Shown here: piece after piece, positions 46,952-55,869 of the stretch
How the letters are laid out: each line of letters starts with the position of its first letter
How positions within the stretch are numbered: position 1 is the stretch's first letter
Origin: Metabacillus sp. B2-18
GTDB lineage: Bacteria; Bacillota; Bacilli; Bacillales; Bacillaceae
Direction of reading: 5' to 3'
DNA: 64,000 nt
Assembly: GCF_021117275.1 (NCBI RefSeq)
Contig: NZ_CP088245.1
Coordinates: 2,951,501 to 3,015,500, forward strand
Notes under the pieces: generated by a model
The model's input: only the letters and a program-made list of their open reading frames with translations
What the model was told of the DNA's origin: nothing
The model's database searches: none
Program-made: the position numbers and the translations under genes

Positions 46952-47388
46952 CCTGTACCTCTTTCTTCTCATATTTCCTATTACGATATGTTATTTTTGG
47001 AAATTATTCAAATCAAACTGTTAATTCTAAAAGGTCACGACAATATTATATTCGTACTTATATGAATTTTTACAAATAAAAAGAGACGCCTATAAAGACG
47101 TCTCCTGCGTATTGAGGCGAAAAACTGCACGCCACATCGTGCATTTAGCCTTCCGGCATGTTTTTCGACTTACACAATTCAGCTCATCGCTAGATAAATA
47201 TAACATAATGCTAGCAATAAGAAAAGAGGAAAATTTAAGAAGATGGTATACCCGAAATTTTCTTTATTTAATCACAATATAAAAAAGTTAGTAGAATTCT
47301 ACTAAATTAACTAGTAACATGCATTTTATGTTTAATACATCTTTTGTGTAATAGAATACTATAACATTTTAAAGGAGGAAGTTAGTAT
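46952..47388. other. 437-base gap with one structured RNA
   Basis: No protein gene is seen. The left part, 46952-47080, probably holds the proC promoter. The centre holds the RNA described separately. The right part leads the YflT-like gene: GTTTAA near 47330 could be a sigma-B -35, but no matching GGGTAT was found. Confidence 0.5.
47083..47200 (-). ncRNA. Structured RNA with three-way junction and terminator, class not identified
   Basis: On the minus strand CGAAAAAC (47167-47160) pairs with GTTTTTCG (47125-47118) and encloses two hairpins: GCC-GGAA-GGC with a GNRA tetraloop and TGCACG-CGTGCA. Outside, GUGUA can pair with UACGC. A clean terminator follows: GAGACG...CGTCTC then TTTTT (47104-47071). 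It ends about 130 bases before proC, so it is either an attenuating leader or a free small RNA. No T-box sequence (GGGTGG-ACCGCG type) is seen. The 5' end is estimated. Confidence 0.6.
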
Positions 47389-47733
47389 ATGAAACCTTAT
47401 ATTGAAGAATTCCAAAATGAAGACAAGCTGGAGCAAGCTGTAAATAATCTTAAAAATAAAGGTGTACAAGCTAATGACCTTTATGTGTTAACACATGATG
47501 ACGAACGAACAGAAAGAATTTCTGATAAAGCAGAAACAAATGTGATTGGTATTGAGGAAACAGGTTTAAATCAAGCTGTTGAAAACTTTTTTAGTAAAAA
47601 AGGTGACGAACTCCGAAATCAATTATATGAAATAGGGTTTTCAGAAGATGAAGCACAAACATATGAAGAAAAACTTGATGAAGGAAAAGCTTTATTAATT
47701 GTAACAAATGCTGAACAATATCATTTAGTATAA
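47389..47733 (+). CDS. General stress protein, YflT family
   Basis: A 114-residue protein with a ferredoxin-like N-terminal half (KPYIEEFQNEDKLEQAVNNLKNKGVQANDLYVLTHDD) and an acidic helical C-terminus (FSEDEAQTYEEKLDEGKALLIV). This pattern is that of YflT/GsiB-linked general stress proteins under sigma-B in Bacillus. No obvious sigma-B promoter was found. AAAGGAGG precedes ATG. Followed by a perfect terminator. Confidence 0.8.
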   Translation: MKPYIEEFQNEDKLEQAVNNLKNKGVQANDLYVLTHDDERTERISDKAETNVIGIEETGLNQAVENFFSKKGDELRNQLYEIGFSEDEAQTYEEKLDEGKALLIVTNAEQYHLV

Positions 47734-47743
47734 TGTAAATGAA

Positions 47744-47776
47744 AGGGAGCTCTAGAATATTAGAGCTCCCTTTCCC
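47744..47776 (+). terminator. Terminator after the YflT-like gene
   Basis: GGGAGCTCTA pairs with TAGAGCTCCC, followed by TTTCC. Confidence 0.85.
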
Positions 47777-47905
47777 CTTTCATTACCCACATTACTTTCA
47801 ATCTACCCTCACATACCGATTATCTTGAAACTTTTTGTACAAATTAGACAAGTTCTCCTTTCTAAAGTCATATAGTTAAATTGAGACATGCTTAGGGGGG
47901 ATATG

Positions 47906-48349
47906 ATGCGGTTTATTTTTATTCGCAAGAGCTGGTTGTTTTTTCTTTTTGTCGCAATTGTCATGGGTAGCTTGTATTACTTCTCGAATGATGTTGTGCC
48001 AACATTTCAAAATAGCGCTGAAAAAGATACGAACATTGTTATAAACATGGTAACCGGAGAATTCTCGACAACAACATCAGATGGTAAGAAAATTGAAGCT
48101 TATCGTTGGGATCCAGGTACAATTGTTATTCCACAAGATAAAGATGTTACATTAAGTATTATTGGTGTGAACGGTGAGGAACATCCTTTTTATATAGAAG
48201 GTACTGATATTAAAGGTACTGTTAAAAAAGGAGAGGAGACAGTTATTCCACTTCATTTCAAGGAAGAAGGAACTTATCGTCTTATTTGTGATACACACTC
48301 TCATGATGGTCAACAAGTTCCAATGATTGGATACATTGTTGTAGATTAA
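47906..48349 (+). CDS. Membrane-anchored cupredoxin-domain protein
   Basis: A 147-residue protein with an N-terminal membrane anchor (about 8-26) and one cupredoxin domain. Copper ligands are His in EEHPFYIEG and the Cys-x2-His plus Met group CDTHSHDGQQVPMIGY. It should sit on the outer face of the membrane and carry electrons or bind copper. No partner oxidase lies beside it. ATG 47906 has AGGGGGG 6 bases upstream; 47888 and 47903 are other in-frame ATGs. Confidence 0.8.
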   Translation: MRFIFIRKSWLFFLFVAIVMGSLYYFSNDVVPTFQNSAEKDTNIVINMVTGEFSTTTSDGKKIEAYRWDPGTIVIPQDKDVTLSIIGVNGEEHPFYIEGTDIKGTVKKGEETVIPLHFKEEGTYRLICDTHSHDGQQVPMIGYIVVD

Positions 48350-48456
48350 ACACTTTATCAATCCTTAGCCAAAAATAGGCATTAATACCTAGTTTATTTA
48401 TTTAGACAAGCGGGTATTAGATATCTATCAAAGAAGAAAGGCAAGGGTGAGTAGTT

Positions 48457-48606
48457 TTGAAGATTGTCATCTATAAAGAGGAATTATATGAAATATTTTA
48501 TACATACACCAGTGGATACGTAGAGCTTAAGAAACTCGAATCTGAGATTGATGATATCATACTAGTCCACCATTCCGAGGTATCAACGCTTGAATCTAGT
48601 GCATAA
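48457..48606 (+). CDS. Small ORF of 49 codons, unknown
   Basis: TTG start with AAGGGTGAG 5 bases upstream. The product begins MKIVIYKEELYEIFYTYTSG and ends with an acidic helix and SSA. It looks like a small beta-alpha protein without membrane span. It lies between the cupredoxin gene and nrnB. Being short, it may not be translated, but the codon pattern is Bacillus-like. Confidence 0.45.
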   Translation: MKIVIYKEELYEIFYTYTSGYVELKKLESEIDDIILVHHSEVSTLESSA

Positions 48607-48666
48607 ACTGAATTTTGTTCAAGTTAATCATAAGAGGAAAAGAACATTTTTTTCCGTTTTCTGTAT

Positions 48667-48700
48667 AAAAAAAGCAAAGCAAATTATGCTTTGCTTTTTG
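48667..48700. terminator. Terminator at the end of nrnB
   Basis: AAAAAGCAAAGCA pairs with TGCTTTGCTTTTT. Confidence 0.9.
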
Positions 48701-48714
48701 TTTATTTTGTTATC

Positions 48715-49893
48715 TTACTTAGATCGCTCATAAGAATCTAATAAATATTGAACGAGCTTCTCATCTTTTGATAAATGAACAGAATAAGTTCTTTTAACAA
48801 AGCGCTCTGCTTCTTCATAGCTTGAGAATTGATTTGAAAGTAATTTATGATTTTTTTCTATATTCCATACAGCTTCTTTATTTTTGTAAAGCAAGAATTT
48901 ATCCTTTTCAGCATTTTCAAAATGCGAACAATGATTTTTCAAGTTCATTTTATTGTGAATGAAATCTGTGCGTAATGGCTTTATTGAAAAAGGTTTTTCA
49001 ATAAATTCTTTATAAGCATCGATTGTTAAGGAACACCCAGCTGCTTTTGCATGTCCACCACCACCATATCTTGAGGCAATCTCAGAAACATCAGTATGAT
49101 CATGTATTGTTCGAAAACTAATCTTTTTATTACCCATATTTAATATCGAAATACAATCAAGATGTGGATGTTCCTTTCCTAATTCATTTCCTAATTCAGA
49201 ATGATAAGATTCAGCATGAACAATCCCTATACATACATCACCTAAAAACGATTGCACTAACTCTCTTTTTTTACGCCTTATGTAACGGTCTGTTTTCTTT
49301 TCTTCGATATCGAGAATTTTCTCTTCAAACTCACTAAATGTAAAATGATCAAATGTTAACAACCTATCTAACATGCTTGCTTCAAACTCTTCTATTGATT
49401 GCATATATAGAAGATCATTTAACCTTTTAGCTTGAATATTCTCATTCTTTTCCCATTCCCATGTATCATATTGACGTACTAGTTCAACATACTCATCCAA
49501 GATTGGATGAGACGATATAATGTTGTTCTCAACTAAGTAGGAATAAAGCAGTGATGTAGCAGAAGCCAGCTTTCCTTCTTTTTCTTCTACCTTCACGATC
49601 CCCCACTCATACTGATTACAATGAAGAGCTGTTTTATGATGATCAATTAATCTTATCTGCCCCCCATTTTTATAAAACTTTTCTAACTTTGCCTCATTTT
49701 CTTTATTAACAGATAAATCAGTTATGTATACTTCCTTATCTAAGTCCTGCTGATCAAGCAATTGTTCAACATGATAATCTAGACTATTAACAGAATGATA
49801 ATGTACCTCAACATTTTCTTTGAACGCAAATTTTGCTAGAATGCCACAACTTACACCATCTAAATCATTATGTGATAATAATATCTTTTGCAT
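48715..49893 (-). CDS. nrnB: DHH-family oligoribonuclease NrnB
   Basis: A 392-residue DHH/DHHA1 phosphodiesterase that degrades short RNAs and pApA-type nucleotides. Motifs: SHNDLDGVSCG, ITDLSVN, LIDHHKTALH and the C-terminal substrate motif RYGGGGHAKAAGCSL. The order and length fit NrnB (YngD) of B. subtilis. The frame opens at 49932, but AAGGTGG 4 bases before ATG 49893 and the conserved start MQKILLSHND favour this one. Single gene. Confidence 0.88.
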   Translation of the reverse strand: MQKILLSHNDLDGVSCGILAKFAFKENVEVHYHSVNSLDYHVEQLLDQQDLDKEVYITDLSVNKENEAKLEKFYKNGGQIRLIDHHKTALHCNQYEWGIVKVEEKEGKLASATSLLYSYLVENNIISSHPILDEYVELVRQYDTWEWEKNENIQAKRLNDLLYMQSIEEFEASMLDRLLTFDHFTFSEFEEKILDIEEKKTDRYIRRKKRELVQSFLGDVCIGIVHAESYHSELGNELGKEHPHLDCISILNMGNKKISFRTIHDHTDVSEIASRYGGGGHAKAAGCSLTIDAYKEFIEKPFSIKPLRTDFIHNKMNLKNHCSHFENAEKDKFLLYKNKEAVWNIEKNHKLLSNQFSSYEEAERFVKRTYSVHLSKDEKLVQYLLDSYERSK

Positions 49894-50048
49894 AAATCCA
49901 CCTTCTACCTCAACATGTTTAAATTCTTTCAATATATGTCAGTATTTGTTTTAATGATTGATCTATTCAATCTATTTTATATTTTTACCTATTTTTAAAA
50001 CAAAAAGAGGATACAATGAACCTGATTGGCCCAATGTTTCCTCTTTTT

Positions 50049-50558
50049 TTATTCACATACTCTTTTACCGAGAATAACTAAATCTCGTTCTACCCCATCC
50101 ATGTTTGCAATCCTCGGTAAGTGTGCCCATCTTTCAAAATTGTAGTTTTCAAAAAGCTTAATACTAGGTGAATTGTGACCAAATACAAATGCTAGTAACG
50201 TTTTTAATCCCAGCTCGGGACATTGAGCTATAGCCCGTTCCATTAAAACACGAGCGTAGCCTTTTCCGTGAGCGGAAGGATCAAGATAAATACTTACTTC
50301 TGCTGTTGCATCATAAGCCGGTCTCCCATAAAAAGATTGAAAGCTTAGCCAGCCAACTATAGTGCCACCCTCTTCTAACACCCATAATGGTCGTTGGTGT
50401 GCGTTATGTTCATGAAACCACTTTAATCTGCTCTCTACAGTCACCTCTTGTAAATCAGCTGTTGCAAGCTGCCCTGGAATAGAGCTGTTATATATTTCAA
50501 CGATCTTTGGGAGATCATCCAGATTTGCATCTCTTATTCTAAGATTCTGTTCACTCAT
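50049..50558 (-). CDS. GNAT acetyltransferase (phosphinothricin acetyltransferase-like)
   Basis: A 169-residue N-acetyltransferase. The acetyl-CoA site reads GKGYARVLMERA; EVSIYLDPSAHGKG and GHNSPSIKLFENYNFERW are typical of the PAT/YwnH group, which acetylates small amines such as phosphinothricin or methionine sulfoximine. Start ATG 50558 has GAAAGG 7 bases upstream; the frame opens at 50579. It precedes, on the same strand, no close gene. Confidence 0.85.
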   Translation of the reverse strand: MSEQNLRIRDANLDDLPKIVEIYNSSIPGQLATADLQEVTVESRLKWFHEHNAHQRPLWVLEEGGTIVGWLSFQSFYGRPAYDATAEVSIYLDPSAHGKGYARVLMERAIAQCPELGLKTLLAFVFGHNSPSIKLFENYNFERWAHLPRIANMDGVERDLVILGKRVCE

Positions 50559-50623
50559 ATCTGTCTTTCCTTTCGTCATATAACATTTCTTCTTATTATA
50601 GAATAAAAATAGACAGACAAAAA

Positions 50624-51154
50624 CTACTTTTTTGCTTCCGGAATAAAAATTGTCGACAGATGTCGAGCTTTTCGATCATTTGATGGTTCATTATCTATTA
50701 CTTTTTTGTACACTTGTGAAAGTTCTTGCATAAATTCTTGAAATTCTTGATCTGTTAAGTACACCATAGCTTGCCGATAACTTACTCCATCTTTTATTAG
50801 ATCAATATTTTCTTGGTTTAAATAACTTTCATACTGTCCAAGTAGATGAGTCATAAAGGTTAAAAATAAGTTTAAATGTTCATCTTTAGATATTTTTGTT
50901 AAATCTCTCTCATTAGATACCTCATGTTCATTTAAGGCATAGATTTTTTCGACCGTACCTCTTATTTGGTTTTCCTTTACAACTTTTAAAACTTCAGCCT
51001 CTAATAATTTATTTAGATGTCGATATAATGTTGCTTGTGGTACATCTGTTAATCTTGTTGCAATTTGCTGAACAGTATACTCTTTGTTTCCTATTAAGGT
51101 TTGAACAATTTTCATTCTTACTGGATGAAGGATTAGTTTCGCTTTTGAATCCAC
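50624..51154 (-). CDS. HTH transcriptional regulator (ArsR/winged-helix type)
   Basis: A 176-residue regulator. The N-terminal winged helix has LILHPVRMKIVQTLIGNKEYTVQQIATRLTDVPQATLYRHLNKLL, broken here only for description; the recognition helix is VPQATLYRHLN. The C-terminal part is helical and may bind a ligand or dimerise. GTG 51154 has AGGAGGGG 8 bases upstream, whereas the longer frame from 51235 would include the Fur box, so GTG is preferred. Target genes are unknown; the divergent MFS transporter is not adjacent. A Fur box upstream suggests iron control. Confidence 0.82.
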   Translation of the reverse strand: MDSKAKLILHPVRMKIVQTLIGNKEYTVQQIATRLTDVPQATLYRHLNKLLEAEVLKVVKENQIRGTVEKIYALNEHEVSNERDLTKISKDEHLNLFLTFMTHLLGQYESYLNQENIDLIKDGVSYRQAMVYLTDQEFQEFMQELSQVYKKVIDNEPSNDRKARHLSTIFIPEAKK

Positions 51155-51192
51155 TGAGGTCACCCCTCCTAATATAAAAATAACATTTGTAA

Positions 51193-51211
51193 CACAATGG
51201 TTATCATTATC
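51193..51211 (-). promoter_or_regulatory. Fur box upstream of the HTH regulator gene
   Basis: On the minus strand GATAATGATAACCATTGTG matches 16 of 19 positions of the classical Fur consensus (GATAATGATAATCATTATC). It ends 39 bases before the GTG start, within promoter distance. Direct repression of the regulator by Fur is inferred. Confidence 0.6.
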
Positions 51212-51275
51212 AATTATAATAATAATATAGTTCATGTCAAATAATATAGGTTATCAATAGGTATTTCTAAGAAAA

Positions 51276-51307
51276 TAAAAAAGAATGACAGTTTCCCGTC
51301 ACTCCTT
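51276..51307 (-). terminator. Terminator after the DUF6501-like gene
   Basis: On the minus strand AAGGAGTGAC pairs with GTCATTCTT (G-T pairs included), followed by TTTT. Confidence 0.65.
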
Positions 51308-51316
51308 AACGAATTA

Positions 51317-51520
51317 TTAAATCACTTCAAAATAGTCTTTGTAATATCCACCGACTTTACCGGTATTGTCAATAACAAAGAAAAATTCCTCTGTTTCATT
51401 TTGTACATCATACTCTTTTCCTGCTGTTAAAGCTCGATCTACCATATATTTTTCAGCATTCGTATGAATACATTTTACTTTCTTAATTTCTTTAGAATTT
51501 TGCCATGTTTTATGAATCAT
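51317..51520 (-). CDS. Small protein, DUF6501-like
   Basis: A 67-residue beta-rich protein: MIHKTWQNSKEIKKVKCIH at the start, then VDRALTAGKEYDV and FFVIDNTGKVGGYYKDYF. The compact pattern resembles the DUF6501 family of Bacilli. GAGAGGTG precedes ATG 51520. No function known. Confidence 0.65.
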   Translation of the reverse strand: MIHKTWQNSKEIKKVKCIHTNAEKYMVDRALTAGKEYDVQNETEEFFFVIDNTGKVGGYYKDYFEVI

Positions 51521-51577
51521 ATCTATCACCTCTCTAATTTCTTCTTTTATTTTATCCGAAAATAGTTAAAAAGCCAA

Positions 51578-52807
51578 TTATTGTGGAATGGCAACCTTAA
51601 CAGCCACACTTTTCTTTTTCATTTCATATTTTACATATAGTAAGATTGGTAAAGCGATAATTGTAATCATCACTAGTGTACCAAAAAGATATAATGGTTT
51701 GTTCGCGCCAAATTGCTCTAATAAAATACCGCCGATCCATGGGCCGATGACATTTCCAAGTTGTGTAAAACCCATAGCACCAAAATATGTTCCCTTTAAA
51801 TCAGGCTTAGCAAGCTGATCGATAAGTAAATCTGTCATAGAGAACATCAAGATTTCACCAATTGTAAAAATGATCATCATTAAAATTAATAGTGGCAATT
51901 CTTGACTAAATGCAAAGCCGAAAAGTCCTAAGCAAATGACAACATTCCCAATCATAATTGAAACAAGTGGGGAATATTTTTTCCCAATTTTTATTAACGG
52001 AAATTGCAAAACAATAACTGTAATTGCATTTAAAGTTAGTAAATATGAAAATAATTCAGCTCCATTTTTGAATAACTCCGAGCTTGAAAAGTATTGTGGC
52101 AATGTTGAGCTAAATTGAGAATATCCTGTAATACATAATACAAGTCCAACAAGACTATATAAAAAAATATGATCTTTACGGACAATTTGGACTGCATCTT
52201 TTAACTGAACAAGATTATTATTCGTTATGTTTACATTGTCATTGTATTTTCTCAACGTATAAAGTAAAACAATTCCATATAGAAAATACGTTATTCCCGC
52301 AAATATAAATGGAGTTGTGCTAGCAGCTGCCCCAAGTTTAAGTCCAATTAACGGTCCAAATGTAACACCAACATTTATTGCTGTATAGCGAAGATTGAAG
52401 ATTACTAAACGATTTTTTTCAACCGTTAAATCCGAAAGCATGGCCCTGGAAGTTGGTTCAAAAACAGAACGACATAAACCGTTTAACGCATTCATCATAA
52501 AAAAACCTACAATAGAATGAGTAAAAGCAAATCCTACAAAAACGAGGCCCCAAGCAAAAACAGAGATTAACAGAACTCTTTTTCTTCCCCATAAATCTGA
52601 TAAATATCCACCATAAAAGCTTGATGCAATGCCAACTAGAGAGCTAATTGCGATGATAGCACCTGTTGTCGACGGTGATACATGTTTTTCCTGTGTTAAG
52701 TAAATGGCTAAAAACGGTATACACATCGATGTTGCTAAACGTCCAAATAAAGTACCGATTAGAATATTCATTGTAACTGGACTAACATCTTTTAACTGTT
52801 TCCACAT
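51578..52807 (-). CDS. MFS transporter (multidrug-efflux type)
   Basis: A 409-residue 12-TM carrier. Motif A is SFYGGYLSDLWGRKRVLLIS between TM2 and TM3, and the TM4-5 region holds NALNGLCRSVFEPTSRAML. It resembles the YttB/MDR group. Start ATG 52807 has GAAGGGAAC upstream; the frame opens at 52822. Substrate unknown. It diverges from the hopanoid-type cyclase gene. Confidence 0.85.
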   Translation of the reverse strand: MWKQLKDVSPVTMNILIGTLFGRLATSMCIPFLAIYLTQEKHVSPSTTGAIIAISSLVGIASSFYGGYLSDLWGRKRVLLISVFAWGLVFVGFAFTHSIVGFFMMNALNGLCRSVFEPTSRAMLSDLTVEKNRLVIFNLRYTAINVGVTFGPLIGLKLGAAASTTPFIFAGITYFLYGIVLLYTLRKYNDNVNITNNNLVQLKDAVQIVRKDHIFLYSLVGLVLCITGYSQFSSTLPQYFSSSELFKNGAELFSYLLTLNAITVIVLQFPLIKIGKKYSPLVSIMIGNVVICLGLFGFAFSQELPLLILMMIIFTIGEILMFSMTDLLIDQLAKPDLKGTYFGAMGFTQLGNVIGPWIGGILLEQFGANKPLYLFGTLVMITIIALPILLYVKYEMKKKSVAVKVAIPQ

Positions 52808-52948
52808 TCTGTTCCCTTCCATCTTCTAATAGAATAATAATTTATTATACCTGATAATGGAAAAAAGAATAGTAGAAAAACAGATAAAATCGTTCAGTTT
52901 CATAACACACAGAATGATTGCATAATGTATGGAGAGGTGAACGGATAT

Positions 52949-54829
52949 ATGTATACGAATGAAAGTATTGATCAGAAGATAGAAGAAATGATCGAAAAAT
53001 TAAGAACTACTCAACGAAAAGATGGTTCTTGGAAATATTGTTTTGAAGGCGGTTTAATGACTGACGCTTTTATGATTATGACATTGCGTGCCTTAGATAT
53101 AAAAAATGAAGAAAAGCTAATAAAACAACTAGCAGATCGGATCTATTCGTTACAAAAAAACTCAGGGGTATGGAAGGCTTATTCTGATGAAAAAAGTGGG
53201 AACCTTTCTATTACCATACAAGCATATTGTGCTCTTTTATATTCAGGTTACTTTACACAAGAACATCCTGGCTTAAAAAAAGCTGAAGCATTTATCCGTA
53301 AGAATGGTGGATTGGGTAATTCCCATTTTTTGACGAAATGGATGTTAGCTGTAAATGGGCTTTATCCGTGGCCAACTCTATTTTATATACCAATGACCTT
53401 CCTTCTAATTCCAACTTCATTTCCCTTAAATTTTTATCAATTCAGTAACTATGCCAGAATTCATTTTATTCCAATGATGGTTGCTGCCAATAAAAAATAC
53501 ACGATTAAATCAAGTTATACACCAAACTTGAATCACCTGATTATTCGTTCTTCTTTTGCTAACGAAAACTGGGAACTTCCATTTGCGACACGTACAAATT
53601 CATCGTTTACAAATGAAATGAAAAAACTTCTGCAACTACCTGAATATTTACACCGGTTAGGCTATCAAAAAGCAGAGCGATATATGTTAAAAAGACTTGA
53701 AGCTGATGGAACTCTTTACAGCTATGCTAGTTCAACCTTTTTCATGATTTATGCCCTACTATCTTTAGGCTATAAAAAGTCTTCTCCAACGATATTAAAT
53801 GCCATAAACGGATTAAAGCATTTGGTTTCAACCAATTGTGATGGTATTCATCTAGAAAACTCAACCTCTACTGTTTGGGATACAGCTTTACTTAGCTATG
53901 CTCTTCAAGAAGCTAATGTTTCCAGTACTTCACCCATGATTAACAAATCCGTTCAATATCTCTTATCAATGCAACATACAAAAAAGGGTGATTGGAAGAT
54001 TCATAACCCTAATATTAAGCTAGGGGGATGGGGTTTTTCCCATAATAATACGATTAATCCAGACAATGATGATACCTCAGCCGCATTACGAGCATTAACA
54101 AGGAAAGCTCGTAAAGATCAAAAAGTACGCGATGCTTGGTATAAAGGAGTTACTTATCTTCTCTCCATGCAAAATGCTGATGGTGGATGGGCGGCCTTTG
54201 AAAAAAATACAGATCTAGAAATCCTTACGTATCTTCCGTTAGAAAACGCAGAGGACGCCGCTATTGACCCTTCAACTCCGGACTTAACAGGTAGAGTACT
54301 AGAGTTTTTAGGTAACAATGCTGGATTAACAAAAGAACACCCAAGTGTAAAAGCAGCAATAAGGTGGCTGATGGACAATCAAGAAGAGAACGGCTCTTGG
54401 TATGGAAGATGGGGAGTTTGTTATATATATGGAACTTGGGCAGCTGTGACAGGACTACTAGCTGTTGGTATCTCCCCAAATTCATCTGCTATAAAAAAGG
54501 CAATCAACTGGCTAGTAAGCATACAATTAAACAATGGAGGTTGGGGTGAATCATGTGCAAGTAGTGAGGAGAAAAGATATGTACCCCTTTCATTTAGTAC
54601 CCCTTCACAAACAACATGGGCATTAGATGCATTAATTCAGAGTAGAGCCTTTTCGAATTTATCTGTACAAAAAGGTATATCTCATCTAATAAATGATTCT
54701 TCTTTCACTGAAGAAGGAAGAACATATCCAACCGGCATTGGACTACCAGGGCAATTTTACATCACTTACCATAGCTACAATCTACTTTTTCCATTGTTAA
54801 CACTTGCCCACTACCAAAAAAGGTCATAA
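52949..54829 (+). CDS. sqhC: Squalene-hopene-cyclase family: sporulenol synthase
   Basis: A 626-residue terpene cyclase. The catalytic acid motif is in NPDNDDTSAALRAL (DxDD type), and many QW-type repeats are seen (QRKDGSWKYCF, QNADGGWAAF, QEENGSWYGRWGV, QLNNGGWGESC). In B. subtilis the enzyme cyclises tetraprenyl-curcumene to sporulenol in spores. The start at ATG 52949 has GAGAGGTG about 10 bases upstream; the open frame begins at 52925. It is followed by sodF, as in B. subtilis, so the pair is likely one operon. Confidence 0.92.
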   Translation: MYTNESIDQKIEEMIEKLRTTQRKDGSWKYCFEGGLMTDAFMIMTLRALDIKNEEKLIKQLADRIYSLQKNSGVWKAYSDEKSGNLSITIQAYCALLYSGYFTQEHPGLKKAEAFIRKNGGLGNSHFLTKWMLAVNGLYPWPTLFYIPMTFLLIPTSFPLNFYQFSNYARIHFIPMMVAANKKYTIKSSYTPNLNHLIIRSSFANENWELPFATRTNSSFTNEMKKLLQLPEYLHRLGYQKAERYMLKRLEADGTLYSYASSTFFMIYALLSLGYKKSSPTILNAINGLKHLVSTNCDGIHLENSTSTVWDTALLSYALQEANVSSTSPMINKSVQYLLSMQHTKKGDWKIHNPNIKLGGWGFSHNNTINPDNDDTSAALRALTRKARKDQKVRDAWYKGVTYLLSMQNADGGWAAFEKNTDLEILTYLPLENAEDAAIDPSTPDLTGRVLEFLGNNAGLTKEHPSVKAAIRWLMDNQEENGSWYGRWGVCYIYGTWAAVTGLLAVGISPNSSAIKKAINWLVSIQLNNGGWGESCASSEEKRYVPLSFSTPSQTTWALDALIQSRAFSNLSVQKGISHLINDSSFTEEGRTYPTGIGLPGQFYITYHSYNLLFPLLTLAHYQKRS

Positions 54830-54909
54830 CAGGTTTATTTAGAAAAAAGATCAACCTTTTTGGAAAAGTGCATATATTGTCTACGACTGATGTCAGGGAG
54901 GGAGAAATA

Positions 54910-55818
54910 ATGTCAGAGCAGTACATCGTATCCATGCAAAAATGGTGTGAGGAAATTTTAGAAAGTTATCATCATTCCTATGAAGAACTAAGCCGAAACC
55001 ATCACAAAGATACATTAGAAAATTGGAAAAGTGAGCTTGAAATCTTCCAAGCTCAACTAAACAAAGATGATCGTCCTGATAATAAGGAAGTTTATGAGCG
55101 TGCTGATCGTCTGTTTACACAGTTTGAAGCTTACTTTGATGATGAAAATAATGAACAGGAAAGCATTTTACGCGCCCATAACGAAGCAGGAACGGTTCCA
55201 ATCGGAGGTCATACGTTACCACCACTACCCTACAGTTATGATGCATTAGAGCCTCATATTGATCGTGAAATTATGAGATTACATCATGACAAGCATCATC
55301 AAAGCTATGTTGATGGTTTAAATAAAGCCGAAAAAGAAATGCAAAAAGCTCGTCAAACAAATAACTTCGAATTAATTAAGCATTGGGAACGTGAAGCAGC
55401 GTTTCATGGTGCAGGTCATTACCTTCACACAATCTTCTGGAATGTAATGAGTCCTAACGGTGGTGGCATGCCTTCTGGTATGTTAATGAGAGAGATTAAT
55501 CAAACATTTGGTAGTTTTGAAAAATTTAAAACCCACTTTTCTGAAGCAGCCAAAAATGTTGAAGCAGTTGGATGGGCAATTTTAGTTTGGGCACCACGTT
55601 CCCGTAGATTAGAAATTCTTCAAGCAGAAAAGCATCAAAACTTAAGTCAATGGGATGTTATCCCCTTACTTACGCTAGATGTTTGGGAACATGCCTACTA
55701 TCTTCAATATAAAAACGAACGAAAAAAATACGTTGAGAATTGGTGGAATGTTGTAAATTGGCGTGAAGTAGAGAGACGTTTTCATGAAGCACAACAACTA
55801 AAATGGAAACCATTTTAA
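54910..55818 (+). CDS. sodF: Fe/Mn superoxide dismutase with N-terminal extension
   Basis: A 302-residue protein. Residues 1-100 form a helical extension seen in SodF of Bacilli. The SOD domain begins at LPPLPYSYDALEPHID. Metal ligands: His in RLHHDKHHQSYV, His in GAGHYLHTIFWNVM, and the Asp and His in LDVWEHAYYLQY. Gly-Gly-Gly-Met in PNGGGMPSG is as in the family. ATG 54910 has AGGGAGG 9 bases upstream. It protects against superoxide; the operon with sqhC is conserved in B. subtilis. Confidence 0.92.
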   Translation: MSEQYIVSMQKWCEEILESYHHSYEELSRNHHKDTLENWKSELEIFQAQLNKDDRPDNKEVYERADRLFTQFEAYFDDENNEQESILRAHNEAGTVPIGGHTLPPLPYSYDALEPHIDREIMRLHHDKHHQSYVDGLNKAEKEMQKARQTNNFELIKHWEREAAFHGAGHYLHTIFWNVMSPNGGGMPSGMLMREINQTFGSFEKFKTHFSEAAKNVEAVGWAILVWAPRSRRLEILQAEKHQNLSQWDVIPLLTLDVWEHAYYLQYKNERKKYVENWWNVVNWREVERRFHEAQQLKWKPF

Positions 55819-55824
55819 TATACA

Positions 55825-55868
55825 AAAAAGGCAGATTATCTTATAAAGAAAAATCTGCCTTCATTTAT
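55825..55868. terminator. Terminator between sodF and yocR
   Basis: AAGGCAGATT pairs with AATCTGCCTT; T-rich on the right, A-rich on the left. Confidence 0.85.
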
Positions 55869-55869
55869 T

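Noticed and set aside
46952..47200. T-box leader upstream of proC
   Set aside because: Proline genes of Bacillus can have T-boxes, but the conserved T-box sequence and stem I are not seen here; only a terminator and another fold are.
47083..47200. Hammerhead ribozyme, because GATGAG and CGAAA occur close together in the RNA
   Set aside because: The CUGAUGA core and the third-stem cleavage triplet are not in the right order and the three-way junction pairs differently.
47320..47388. Sigma-B promoter for the YflT-like gene
   Set aside because: A GTTTAA -35 is present, but no GGGTAT-type -10 at the right distance.
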